A model generated the notes under the pieces. The model had not been told where the DNA came from. It did no database searches and saw only the letters and a list, made by a program, of their open reading frames with translations. A stretch of 64,000 bases of DNA from positions 1 through 64,000 of the forward strand of contig JAPDFW010000099.1 of NCBI GenBank assembly GCA_028826165.1, written 5' to 3'. The DNA is from Anaeramoeba ignava (taxonomy: Eukaryota > Metamonada > Anaeramoebidae). Positions 20,901 through 31,371 of the stretch are shown in pieces. A program made the position numbers and the translations under genes. Positions within the stretch are counted from its first letter, which is position 1. Each line of letters opens with the position of its first letter.

Positions 20901-21868
20901 GATAAAATGCAGTTAAGGCAATCCTATCACTTAAATTTTCTTTTTAATTTTCAAAATTTTAATTTTTAATTTTCAAATTTTAATTTTATAAATTGAATTT
21001 TAATTTAATTTTAATTTTATAAATGAATTTTAATTTAATTTTAATTTTATAATTTAAATTCTAATTTTAATTTTATAAATTTAAATTCTAATTTTAATTT
21101 TATAAATGAATTTTAATTTTATAAATTAATTTTATAAATGAATTTTAATTTAATAAATTGAATTTTAATTTTATAAATCAATTTTAATTTTATAATTTAA
21201 TTTTAATTTTATAAATTTAATTTTAATTTTAATTTAATTTTAATTTAATTTTAATTTAATTTTAATTTTATAAATGAATTTTAATTTTAATTTTATATTG
21301 AAATGCTTTTTACTCACCAAAAAAAGGTTGATTTTTAACAGATCCTTTCATAGTATAAGAACCCTTTAAACCAAGATAACGATTAAAAATTTCATTTAAA
21401 TCAATTTGATTAACCAAAAAAGATTGATTTGATTTTATTTGAGAATCAAAACTAATATTCTTTTTTTGAATTTTATCCTTTTTATCTTTCTTATCTTTTT
21501 TTTGAGGTTCAATTTCTTGAGAAACATCAACAACTTCATTAATAGAATCTTTAATTCCATTGATAACATGAACTAAAGTTTCTTTATATTTTAAATCTTC
21601 AAATTGTTTTTGAATCTGAAGATAATTTTTGAACTTTTGTAATTAAATCTGCCATTGAAGTCACTATATTTGTTTGTCCTGCTTCAATAAAATAATAATT
21701 TCATTAATAAAATCCCTAAAAATCCTCCTGCAAATTCTGGGTTTCCTAAATTTGTCCAAAATGTTAAAAATTTTGAAGTGTGATTTTTGTGTTGAATTGA
21801 TTGATAATTGATCGTTGATTATGTTTTTGTGTTGTTCATCAACTCCCTAAATATTTATCTAAAGACAT
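17999..21868 (-). CDS. PI3K p101/p84 (PIK3R5/6)-like adaptor, multi-exon and frame-broken
   Basis: PIK3R5/R6 proteins couple class IB PI3K to G-protein beta-gamma. Read on the minus strand, the order fits that family. A helical N-terminal region comes first (FLTFWTNLGNPEFAGGFLGI near 21770; KIWKCNIDLLPGKTQTLC; then IIEEELK and VPGQLLKAKDLW near 19990). The C-terminal domain follows: LKICIAGNDGTIQQILITYA, QFIFYLVPIGEDCRVSRYL, SVYDGIYHRNV, LLFETIEGYFRNAHQYLEIT and a beta-rich end. Identification rests on remembered similarity to animal p101 (GSDR..GK.ARAY; FFYVPV; YLG..DPWYERNV) and is tentative. Probable exons lie near 21868-21305, 20940-20600, 20450-20291, 20190-19797, 19722-19187, 19106-19000 and 18883-17999. 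Many one-base homopolymer indels break the frame. The start at 21868 (MSLDKYLG) is a guess. Confidence 0.55.
18884..18999 (-). other. Candidate U12-type AT-AC intron in the p101-like gene
   Basis: On the minus strand the exon ending in the KNAFMEK segment is followed at 18999 by ATATCCTTTTT, which matches the minor-spliceosome 5' splice site consensus (RTATCCTTT). No GT donor lies nearby. Near the 3' end, GTTTAAC could be the branch site and is followed about 11 bases later by AC at 18885-18884. Coding sequence matching the p101 family resumes right after this AC. All other introns recognised in the window use GT-AG. Confidence 0.5.
20941..21304 (-). repeat. p101-like intron filled with TTTTAATTTTATAAAT-type units
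   Basis: About 360 bp of irregular AATTTTAATTTTATAAATG units between two p101-like exons. The donor on the minus strand is GGTGAG after the KNQPFF segment. No coding signal inside. A shorter array of AATAATAAATTTTAATTGAAT units at about 20465-20600 fills the next intron. Confidence 0.65.
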
Positions 21869-22099
21869 TTCTTTTTGTTTTGATAAATGAAAAATGAAAA
21901 ATGGAAAAATTAAAATTAAAAATTAAAATTTAAAATTAAAATCAAAATTTAAAAATTAAAATCAAAATTCAAAATCAAAATTAAAATTAAAATCAAAATT
22001 AATTCATAAACAAGAACGTCATTTGTTATTGTTATTTTGATTATTTTTATTTTTATTTTTCATTTTTCATTTTTCATTTTTCATTTTTCATTTTTCATA
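21869..22099. promoter_or_regulatory. Divergent promoter region between the p101-like and BRF1 genes
   Basis: 231 bp with no gene. It holds CATTTTT pentads directly before the BRF1 ATG (five CATTTTT units at about 22060-22097), the mirror-image AAAAATG units before the p101-like start (21885-21905), and a short AAAATT/AAAATC array between them. Confidence 0.4.
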
Positions 22100-25000
22100 A
22101 TGGATTTTTATACAAAATGTCCACGTTGTGGAAATGAAGTTTTAGATGAAGCAAATAATACAATTTATTGTCTTGAATGTGGTTTTGTATGTTTTTTATA
22201 TTTAAAATTAAAAAATTAAAAATTAAAATTAAAAAATTAAATTAAATTAAATTAAAAATAAGATTTTGGAAGAAAAGTACAATTGTTTCTGAATTAACTT
22301 TTATGTCAGTGATAAAGACGGCAAACAATCTGTTGATGGACAATTTGTTTCTAATTCAGGTATTTTTATTCTTAATTTTTATTTTTAATTTAAAATTTTT
22401 TTTAAATTTCTTTAATTTTTTTTAAAGGAATTGTTATTGGTGATAATGGAATTACAATTTTAAATGCCGCACGTGAATTTTGCTCTTCAAAATGGTAATA
22501 TAAATTTAAAAATTAAAAATTAAAATTAAAATTAAAATTAAAATCAAAATAAAAATTAAAATTAAATTTAAAATTAAAATTAAAATTTAAAATCAAAATT
22601 AAAATTAAAATTAAAATTAAAAATCAAAATTAAAAATTAAAATTAAAATTAAAATTAAAATTAAAATTAAAATTAAAATTAAAAATAAAAATTAAAATTA
22701 AAATTAAAATTAAAATTAAAATCAAATTTAAAATTAAAATTAAAATCAAAATTAAAATTAAAATTAAAATTAAAAATTAAAATTAAAATTAAAATTAAAA
22801 TTAAAATTAAAAATTAAAATTAAAATTAAAATTAAAAAGCAAGAAGAGAAATTATGAAACTTTTGCAGAAGATTTATCAATTAATGAAAGTTTTGCTGAA
22901 CAAGCTGCACAAATTTATGCACTTGCTTCTGAAAAAGGATTTATTCGAGGAAGAAAATCAATTCATGTTTGTGCAGCTTGTCTTTATGCAATTTGTAGAA
23001 AAAATGAAACAAGTCGTAAATTTTAAAATTAAAATAAAAATTAAATTTTAAAATTAAAATTAAAATTAAAATTAAAATTAAAATTAAAATTTAAATTAAA
23101 AATTAAAATAAAAATTAAAATTAAAATTAAAATTGAAATCAAAATTAAAATTAAAATCAAAATTAAAATTAAAATTAAAATTAAAATTAAAATTAAAATT
23201 AAAATTAAAATTAAAATTAAAATCAAAATTAAAATTAAAATTAAAATTAAAATTAAAATTAAAATTAAAATTAAAATTAAAATTAAAATTAAAAATTAAA
23301 ATTAAAATTAAAATTAAAATTAAAATTATAATTAAAAAAGATATGTTAATTGATTTCTCTGAAAAAGTGCAAACAAATGTTTATTATTTGGGTCATGTTT
23401 TTCTAAAACTTAGATCATTAATTCCATTAAGAGAAATTAAATTGGCAGATCCTTCATTATTTATTCAAAGATTTGCATCAAAATTAGATTTTGAAAAACT
23501 GTTCTTAGCAAAAATACAGCTCTTCAAAGTTGCAAGAATGAAAAGAGATTGGCTTCAAATTGGGAAGAAGACCAGCTGGAATTTGTGGAGCTGGTATTAT
23601 TATTCTTATTCTTATTCTTATTTAAAATTTTAATTCAATTTTTATTTAAAATTTTATTTTAAAATTTTTAATTTGTTTTTAGCTCTTTTTTATTGCTGCT
23701 AGAATTCATGGATTTAAAAAGAACAACTAATGAAATTACAAATGTTGTTGGTGTTGCTACAGATACAATTGCAAAAAGGTTAAAAATTAAAAATTAAAAT
23801 TAAAATTAAAATTTAAAAAAAAAAATAAAAATTTTAAAAAAATTAAAATTAAAATTAAAATTAAAATTAAAATTAAAAATTAAAATTTTACTAAAATTAA
23901 AATTCATTTTAAAAATTAAAATTAATTTAAAATTAAAATTAAAAATAAAAATTAAAATTAAAATTAAAAATTAAAATTAAAAATTAAAATTAAAATCAAA
24001 AATTAAAATTCATTTTGAAAATTAAAATTAAAATTCATTTTGAAAATTAAAATTAAAATTAAAATTCAAATTAAAATTTAAATTAAAATTAAAATCAAAA
24101 TTCATTTTGAAAATTAAAATTAAAATTAAAATTAATATTAAAATTCATTTTGAAAATTAAAATAGATTATCAGAATTTTGTCGTACAAATGCAGCAGATT
24201 TAACACTTGAAGAATTTAATAACATGGAATTCAAAACTTTTTTATCAATTCCGTCAAAAAAAAATACAGAACAATATCTTTGGAGTCAAACAAATTATGA
24301 TAAAAAAATAACCCAAAAAAAATCCAAAATTCAAAATGAACCAGTTGAAGAACCAAAATATTTACTTTTTGATAAAGAAATTCAACAAGAAATTGAAGAA
24401 ATCTTACATAATGAGAATTTTTAGATAATAAAGATTTTGAATTGATCCACATAAAGGATTTATTCTCAAAAACAACAGAAATTCAAAAGAAAATTGTTAA
24501 AGAATTTGTTAAATCTCAAGAAGTTGAATATAAAAATACTATTGAAAAAACAAAAACAGAAAAAGAAAAAAATATTATTAAAGAAATTGAAGATCAAACA
24601 ACTGAACAATTAATTATTAATTTTGGAGAAAATTTACCAAAAAATAGATTTAATAAAATGCATTATTTTGGAGATGAAGATGAAAATGAAGATGAAGATG
24701 AAAATGAAGATGAAGAAAATGAAAATGGAAATCTTGAAGATGAAATTGAAAATTTTATTGAAAATGAAAATGAAAATGAAAAATGAAAATGAAAATGAAA
24801 AGAAAATGAAAAAGAAAATCAAAATCAAAATGAAAATGAAAATGAAAATGAAAATGAAAATGAAAATCAAATTGAAAATCAAAATCAAAATCAAAATGAA
24901 ATTGAAAATCAAAATCAAAATCAAAATCAAATTGAAAATCAAATTGAAAATCAAATTGAAAAAAAAAAAAAGAAAAATGTAAAAAAAATTTTATGAAAAT

Positions 25001-25413
25001 TTTGATGATATTGATGATAAAGAAATTGAACAATTTATTTTAACAGAAAAGAATATGAATCAAGAAAAAGAGTTTGGGAAAGACTTTATCAAGAATATGT
25101 TGAAGAAGCACAAGAAAAGCGAAGAATAAAAGAAAATGAATTATTAGAAAAACAACAACTTGGAAAAAGAGGAAGAAAAAAAAATGCGAATTTAAATCAA
25201 AAAACTCGATCAAGTCGAGTTAATAATTTTTTGAATGAAGATTCTTTTACTCAAGATTTTACTAATCAATCTTCTTTTCCAAATAAAGGAGACTCTTTAA
25301 AAGAATTTGGTAATTTTGATTTGGAACAAGAAATTTTAAATCAAGATTCTTATGGAAATTTATTTGGTTTTAAAACTGGAGAAGAACAAAATGATATTTC
25401 TTCTGATTATTGA
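22100..25413 (+). CDS. BRF1: BRF1, TFIIB-related subunit of RNA polymerase III factor TFIIIB
   Basis: BRF1 bridges TFIIIC, TBP and Pol III at tRNA and 5S genes. Exons: 22100-22186, 22263-22359, 22428-22494, 22840-23015, 23341-23593, 23683-23778 and 24166-25413. The start is fixed by the zinc ribbon (CPRCGNEV..CLECGF). Then come TIVSELTF and DGQFVSNSG, the first cyclin fold (YALASEKGFIRGRKSIHVCA, ACLYAICRK), HMLIDFSEKVQTNVYYLG, the second fold (ADPSLFIQRFASKL, RMKRDWLQIG, AARIHGFK), RLSEFCRTNAADLTLEEF, and the BRF homology region (FDDIDDKEIEQFIL.., RVWERLYQEYVEEAQEKRR). Frame breaks of one base are needed at about 22280, 22305, 23567, 23715, 24425 and 25050, mostly in homopolymers. The low-complexity ENEDE segment near 24680-24780 also shifts frame. 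About 670 aa expected. Confidence 0.88.
22495..22839 (+). repeat. BRF1 intron 3, AAAATT array
   Basis: A 345-bp intron (GTAATA donor, AAAAAG acceptor) filled with AAAATT hexamers and AAAATC variants. The TG + C phase across it gives a Cys codon and avoids a stop. Confidence 0.8.
23016..23340 (+). repeat. BRF1 intron 4, AAAATT array
   Basis: A 325-bp intron (GTAAAT donor, AAAAAAG acceptor) of AAAATT hexamers. Joining the flanks makes the conserved HMLIDFS. Confidence 0.85.
23779..24165 (+). repeat. BRF1 intron 6, AAAATT / AAAATTCATTTTG array
   Basis: A 387-bp intron with GTTAAA donor and AAATAG acceptor, made of AAAATT units mixed with a longer AAAATTCATTTTGAAAATT unit that recurs in the Rh-gene intron at 55452-56011. 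Confidence 0.8.
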
Positions 25414-25540
25414 AAACAAAAGAAAATATTTTTCTTCTTTTTTTATTTTTTTTATTTTTCTCCTTTTTATTTTTGTAATAAAAAAAAATTAAAAAAAAAA
25501 TTTCATTTTTCATTTTTCATTTTTCTTTTTCTTTCTTAAA
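25414..25540 (+). promoter_or_regulatory. T-tract/CAT leader upstream of PSMD8
   Basis: 127 bp between the BRF1 stop and the PSMD8 ATG, with T-tracts and repeated CATTTTT units (25503-25530) just before the start. No gene. Confidence 0.4.
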
Positions 25541-28326
25541 ATGGATTTTAATGAACTTTATCGTTTATTAAGTTCTTTTACAAATTCTGTTGAAAATGAT
25601 TTTCCAGATTTTCAATATTGTAATGAGTTATTAACTCAATTAAAAGTAAGCAAAATTAAATATGAAATTATTTATAAAATTATTTATAAAATTATTTATA
25701 AAATTATTAATAAAATTATTTATAAAATTAAATATAAAATTAATTATAAAATTAATTATAAAATTATTTATAAAATTATTTATTAAATTATATATTAAAT
25801 TATATATTAAATTATTTATAAAATTATTTATAAAATTATTTATAAAATTATTTATAAAATTATTTATAAAATTAAATATAAAATTATTTATAAAATTATT
25901 TATAAAATTAAATATAAAATTAAATATAAAATTATTTATAAAATTAATTATAAAATTAAATATAAAATTATTTATAAAATTAAATATAAAATTATTTATA
26001 AAATTATTTATAAAATTATTTATTAAATTATTTATAAAATTAATTATAAAATTATTTATAAAATTAATTATAAAATTATTTTATAAAATTATTTATAAAA
26101 TTATTTATAAAATTATTTATAAAATTATTTATAAAATTATTTATAAAATTATTTTATAAAATTATTTATAAAATTATTTTATAAAATTATTTATAAAATT
26201 ATTTATAAAATTATTTATAAAATTATTTATAAAATTATTTATAAAATTATTTATAAAATTATTTATAAAATTAAATATAAAAATTAAATATAAAATTAAA
26301 TATAAAATTAAATATAAAATTATTTATAAAATTATTTATAAAATTATTTATAAAATTATTTATAAAATTATTTTATAAAATTAAATATAAAATTAATTAT
26401 AAAATTAATTATAAAATTATTAATAAAATTATTAATAAAAATTATTTATAAAATTATTTATAAAATTAAATATAAATTTATTTATTAAATTATTTATAAA
26501 ATTATTTATAAAATTAAATATAAAATTATTTATAAAATTATTTATAAAATTATTTATAAAATTAATTATAAAATTAATTATAAAATTAAATATAAAATTA
26601 TTTATAAAATTATTTATAAAATTATTTATAAAATTATTTATAAAATTAATTATAAAATTATTAATAAAATTATTAATAAAATTATTTATAAAATTATTTA
26701 TAAAATTAAATATAAATTTATTTTATTAAATTATTTATAAAATTATTTATAAAATTAAATATAAAATTATTTTATAAAATTATTTATAAAATTATTTATA
26801 AAATTATTTATAAAATTATTTATTAAATTATTTATAAAATTATTTTATAAAATTATTTATAAAATTATTTATAAAATTATTTATAAAATTATTTATAAAA
26901 TTAAATATAAAATTATTTATTAAATTAAATATAAAATTAAATATAAAATTAATTATAAAATTAAATATAAAATTAAATATAAAATTATTTATTAAATTAT
27001 TTATAAAAATTAAATATAAAATTATTTATAAAATTAAATATAAAATATAAAAATTATTTATAAAAATTATTTATAAGATTATTTATAAAATTAAATATAA
27101 AATTATTTATAAAATTATTTATTAAATTAAATATAAAAATTAAATATAAAAATTAAATATAAAATTATTTATAAAATTATTTATTAAATTAATTATAAAA
27201 CTATTTATAAAATTATTTATAAAATTAATTATAAAATTAAATATAAAATTAAATATAAAATTAATTATAAAATTATTTATAAAATTATATATAAAATTAT
27301 TTATAAAATTATTTATAAAATTAAATATAAAATTATTTATAAAATTATTTATAAAATTAATTATAAAATTATTTATAAAATTAAATATAAAATTAAATAT
27401 AAAATTATTTATAAAATTAAATATAAAATTAAATTAGATTCAACTTGCTGAGCAAAATATCCTATTTTCTTCAAAATTAGAAAAACAAAATATAGAAGGA
27501 TTAAAAATTGCAAGTTTGTTATTATTTTATTTTTTCAAAATTAAAATTAAAATTAAAATTAAAATTAAAATTTCTTTGATTTAAAAAAAAAAGGACAAAC
27601 ACTTGAATTTGCTGTTATTTTAAGTGTTAAAATGAAAGAGAATAAATCTTTTGAAAGACATATTTCACAACTTAAACCTTATTATTATGATTATGAGTAA
27701 GTTTTTAAATTTTAAATTTGTTTAAATTTTTAATTTGTTTAAATTTTTAATTTGTTTAATTTTTTAATTTGTTTAATTTGTTTAATTTGTTTAATTTGTT
27801 TAAATTTTTAAATAGAAACTTTTTAGAACCATCAGAATTGAAACTTAAAATTTTAGGAATATATTTACTCTTTTTATTATCACAAAATCGAATTGCAGAA
27901 TTTCATACAGAATTAGAATTAATAAAAATAGAAGAAAGAAAAAGCAAATTTATATCATTTCCAATGAGATTAGAAGAGTTTATTTTGGATGGAAATTATT
28001 TTAAAATTCGAGAAGCATTTTCTGAAAAACCATCAGAATTATTTGATTTTTTTCTTGAAGAATTAATTCTTTCACTTCGTTCGCAAATTGCTGAATGTGT
28101 TCAAGTTTCTTATCCCCATTTGAAAGTTAAAGATGCTTTTGAAATTTTAATGTTAAAAGATAAAAATGATTTAATTGAAATTGCTCAACAAAATGACTGG
28201 TTAATTTCTGAAGATGATACAATTCATTTTAAACTTGAAAATGATAATGAAAATGTTCAAATTCCTTCAGATCGTTTAATAAGAGAAATTATTACTTATG
28301 CAAAAGAAATGGAAAGAATAATTTAA
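25541..28326 (+). CDS. PSMD8: PSMD8/Rpn12, 26S proteasome lid subunit (PCI domain)
   Basis: Rpn12 is a lid subunit of the 19S regulatory particle. Exons 25541-25645, 27438-27513, 27594-27696 and 27816-28326 sum to 795 nt, giving a clean 264-residue protein, close to the usual length. Motifs in family order are ARQTLEFAVILSVKMK, SFERHISQLKPYYYDYE, LLFLLSQNRIAEFHTELELI, the PCI winged-helix region (LRSQIAECVQVSYPHLKV) and the closing IPSDRLIREIITYAKEMERI. The ATG at 25541 follows the CATTTTT leader. Intron 1 is a 1.8 kb satellite array; the other introns are short. No frame break is needed. Confidence 0.93.
25646..27437 (+). repeat. PSMD8 intron 1, 1.8 kb array of the 12-bp ATAAAATTAWWT unit
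   Basis: GTAAGC donor and AATTAG acceptor with almost nothing between them but 12-mers ATAAAATTATTT, ATAAAATTAAAT and ATAAAATTAATT. It is the same family as the 4.6 kb array at 5269-9883 but more regular along its whole length. Confidence 0.95.
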
Positions 28327-28460
28327 ATTTAAATTTAAATTTAAATCAAAATCAAAATCAAAATCAAAATCTAAAAAAGTTCTAAATTTTTTTTTCATTC
28401 ATTTCTTTTTGAAAATCTCCAAAAAAAAAAATCATTTCATTCATTTTTCTTTTTTTTCTT

Positions 28461-30149
28461 TTATCTAAACCAATTTTCACAATAATAATTATGATCTTCT
28501 TCATTAAAATTTTCTAATAAACAAACTTCTTCACAACTTCGATTTGGAATCATTTCTGGATCAAATAAACTTTGATGAGTGGTTTTTTTATCATAACTTT
28601 CAAAATTATTAATTAAATGAACAAAACTAGAATAAATATCATAAGCTGAAAAAATATTATGTTCATTTCTTTTTAAAATTGTTTTTAAATTTGGAAATTT
28701 TTCAAAGAATTTGTTTGGGAAAATAATATTAAAAAGTGGATATTTATGATAAAATTGTTTGTAATATCCATAATGTGGTCCATGATCTGAAAGTATAACA
28801 ATAATAGTATAATCACCAATACTTTTGGAATAGATATTCTTTAAAAAACTTGATACATCTTTATCAACAGTTTTGAAAACTTTTTGAGTTGATTCATGAG
28901 ATTCATAAAAATTTGAAATGATAAATTTAGGAATTTCAATATATTTTGGATTATTGAGTAAATCATAAGTTGCATTTAAATTATATTGATAACCATAATT
29001 CCCATAAAGACAATGTGCATGATCGTTTTCAAAAGGATTCCAATTAGAACCGCAAAAAGGACGATAGAATCTATAATCAAATGGACAAGCATCTAAGCTC
29101 ATTTCAGGTTCTACTCTCCACATCCATTGATAATAACCAAAACAAATTTCATCAATAAAAGTTGTGAAATATCCTTTTTTTGTAAAAATATTCCAAAGAA
29201 ATGAATCTGAATAAGGTGATTCCATAATTTCTTGTTTTTTCCCACAATACATTGGATGTTGATTTATATATGAATTTAATCCAACTATTCGATATCCTGG
29301 AAATGAAAATGATTTGATTTTCTTTTTTTTATTTTCTAATTCTTCAATAGTTGATATTGTTTTTGTTAGACTTTTTTCATATATAGGTGTACTTGCTGCA
29401 TCAAAAAGAAGAAATACAATATTTGGTTTGATTTCATATTCTTCGATTTTTTTGTTTTGGATTGATTTATGAGGAATACAATTTGGATATTTATTCAAAT
29501 TTTCATTTTCATTTTCTTGATTAATTTGATTGATAATACATCTTTTCTCATTTCTTGAAATTGCTCTTTCAAATATTTTAGGATGAATATATGTTATAAC
29601 TTCTTTTTGATATCCTGGTATAAATGGTATTCTACATTCTCCAATAATTCGATTTTCAATTGAGATGTGTTCAAGATCAAATGGATTTGAATAATTATAA
29701 CTTGTTTCTTTATATTCTGGATAATCTTCAATAATTGTAAAATTTGCAAAACCTTCACAATTTATAAAAAATAGTTTATCATTTTCAATTTTCATTATAT
29801 TTTTTGAATAACATCCTCCAATTTCTTTATCATCTGGTTTCTCCCATATATCAATTTCAATTTCAGGTTTAATTTGATTTGTTTTAAATATCAAAATCCA
29901 AAATAAAGTAATAGAAATTAGTGTGAAAATAACAATAAATTTTTCATTTAATATTTTGTTAGAAAAACTAAATGATATTGTTTTGTTATTTGAATTTGAA
30001 TTTGAATCTGAATTTTCTAAATTGTTTTCATTATTTTGATTTCTTTTTCTAGTATTGCTATCATTATCAATTTCATTTTGAATTTCATTTTCATTTTCAT
30101 TTTCATTTTCATTTTTCATTTTCATTATCTTTTTCATTCTCTTTTTCAA
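28461..30149 (-). CDS. DUF229 sulfatase-like (alkaline phosphatase fold) membrane protein
   Basis: The 562-residue frame opens with an ENEN/Ser-Asn low-complexity stretch and one transmembrane helix (FIVIFTLISITLFWILIF, about residues 72-90). A luminal or extracellular domain of the DUF229 family follows: PNIVFLLFDAASTPIYEK, HPMYCGKK, a Cys-rich middle (DACPFDYRFYRPFCGSNW) and the metal-site motif ILSDHGPHYGYYKQ. DUF229 belongs to the alkaline phosphatase/sulfatase superfamily; its substrates are unknown, so no reaction is assigned. It ends CEEVCLLENF..CENWFR. The upstream ORF (30109-31139) ends in the same ENEN repeat in another frame. One surplus A there separates them, so this is probably the C-terminal part of a longer protein. 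Confidence 0.85.
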   Translation of the reverse strand: MKKRMKKIMKMKNENENENENEIQNEIDNDSNTRKRNQNNENNLENSDSNSNSNNKTISFSFSNKILNEKFIVIFTLISITLFWILIFKTNQIKPEIEIDIWEKPDDKEIGGCYSKNIMKIENDKLFFINCEGFANFTIIEDYPEYKETSYNYSNPFDLEHISIENRIIGECRIPFIPGYQKEVITYIHPKIFERAISRNEKRCIINQINQENENENLNKYPNCIPHKSIQNKKIEEYEIKPNIVFLLFDAASTPIYEKSLTKTISTIEELENKKKKIKSFSFPGYRIVGLNSYINQHPMYCGKKQEIMESPYSDSFLWNIFTKKGYFTTFIDEICFGYYQWMWRVEPEMSLDACPFDYRFYRPFCGSNWNPFENDHAHCLYGNYGYQYNLNATYDLLNNPKYIEIPKFIISNFYESHESTQKVFKTVDKDVSSFLKNIYSKSIGDYTIIVILSDHGPHYGYYKQFYHKYPLFNIIFPNKFFEKFPNLKTILKRNEHNIFSAYDIYSSFVHLINNFESYDKKTTHQSLFDPEMIPNRSCEEVCLLENFNEEDHNYYCENWFR

Positions 30150-31139
30150 AATTTTGATTTTTGTAAATGAATAAATATCCTATTAAAAGCCAAATATAAT
30201 TGAAAATGAAATTTTGATTTGCGAAAATTGTTTCAGGAATCTTAAAAAGAATTGGAGTTAAACTTCTTGTTAAAGCTGCAAATCCAAAATTAAAAGTAGT
30301 TGAATAAATTTTTGTTGATAACATTTGAATAAAAAATTCCATTCCAATCCATTTGAAAAAATAATTGATTCGATTTCCATAAATTCCTCCCATTTGTGAA
30401 TAAATAAATGGAATTTGATAAATTGAACTAATCAAAGCAGTTAATAAAGTTGCTAAAGGAGCTTGAAATCCTTTTTTCGATAATTCTTTTTTGGAAATTA
30501 AATCAAATAATTCTAATTTTTCAAGAGGTTGATAAATATTTTTAATCAAAATATATTCTTCTGAATAATAAATTAAACTTATTAAAATCACAATTATAAA
30601 AATTCCATATCCTTTGATTAATTCTTTGGAATTAAATTCATTTGCAAAAAAAGATTGAGAAGGAAATATTGAAGTTATTAAATATTGAGATGAAATTGAT
30701 AATAAAACCAAAATAAAAAGGAATGAAATGAGAAAAAAGAAGAAAAAGATATAAAACAAAGGATTTTTTGAAATTGAAAGTGTTTTTCTTCTTATTTTAA
30801 TATTTTTTGGTAAATGAAAGTTTTCAATTTTAAATGAAGTTAATTCCCATAATATAAAAATGATTGGAATTAAGAATCTTGTTGATAAAAAAATGAAGAA
30901 TTGATGATAAAAACCAAAATTAGTTTTTTTGATTGTAAAAAAGAAAATAAAAACTAGAATATTAAATGAAAGAAGGAGAACAATTTTGTTTAAGTAATCT
31001 TTTAACCATTTTCTATTTTTAAATTTTAATTAATATTTTTATCAATAAAAATAAAAATAATAAAAAATACATACTTTAAAACTGTTTCAATTTTTAAAAT
31101 TTCTTTTAAACTTTTAATAAAATTAACTAAATAAATCAT
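30109..31139 (-). CDS. Polytopic membrane ORF, probable N-terminal part of the DUF229 protein
   Basis: Exon 1 31139-31075 (MIYLVNFIKSLKEILKI) joins in phase to exon 2 from 31012 (KKWLKDYLNKIVLLL). About eight hydrophobic segments follow (FNILVFIFFFTI, FLIPIIFILWEL, FYIFFFFFLISFLFILVLLS, GIFIIVILISLIYY, FIFNYIWLLIGYLFIY), with a short loop QMGGIYGNRINYFFKWIGME. No named family was recognised. It ends in Glu-Asn repeats that run directly into the same repeat at the start of the DUF229 frame. Removing one A from AAAAA near 30115 fuses the two into a protein of about 870 residues. The layout (several membrane helices, then a sulfatase-fold domain) is like that of lipoteichoic-acid-synthase-type enzymes, which is analogy only. 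Confidence 0.6.
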
Positions 31140-31371
31140 TTTTATTTCTTTTTAATATCAAAAATAAAAATAAAAAAATGATCTTTTTTTGTTTTAAAAA
31201 AAAATTTTTTCTTTTTAACATTAAATTAAAAAAAAATTTTTTTACTTTCTTACTCATTCTCTTAAAAGAATAAAACAATTTAAAATAAAATAAATATTAA
31301 TTTCTAAAATTAAAAATAAGTCAACAATTAGAAAAAATTTTTTTTGCTTTTTTTTTATTTTGTTTTGTTTT
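31140..31371. other. AT-rich intergenic gap with no gene
   Basis: The gap holds the 5' flank of the polytopic ORF (T- and A-tracts) and the 3' flank of the BTB-TLDc gene. The latter has a T-tract around GC (TTTTTTTGCTTTTTTTTTAT near 31342). Nothing coding was seen. Confidence 0.5.

Noticed and set aside
25662-26159. 165-residue Lys-Leu-Phe-Ile ORF
   Set aside because: It lies wholly in PSMD8 intron 1, which is removed to give an in-phase proteasome subunit.
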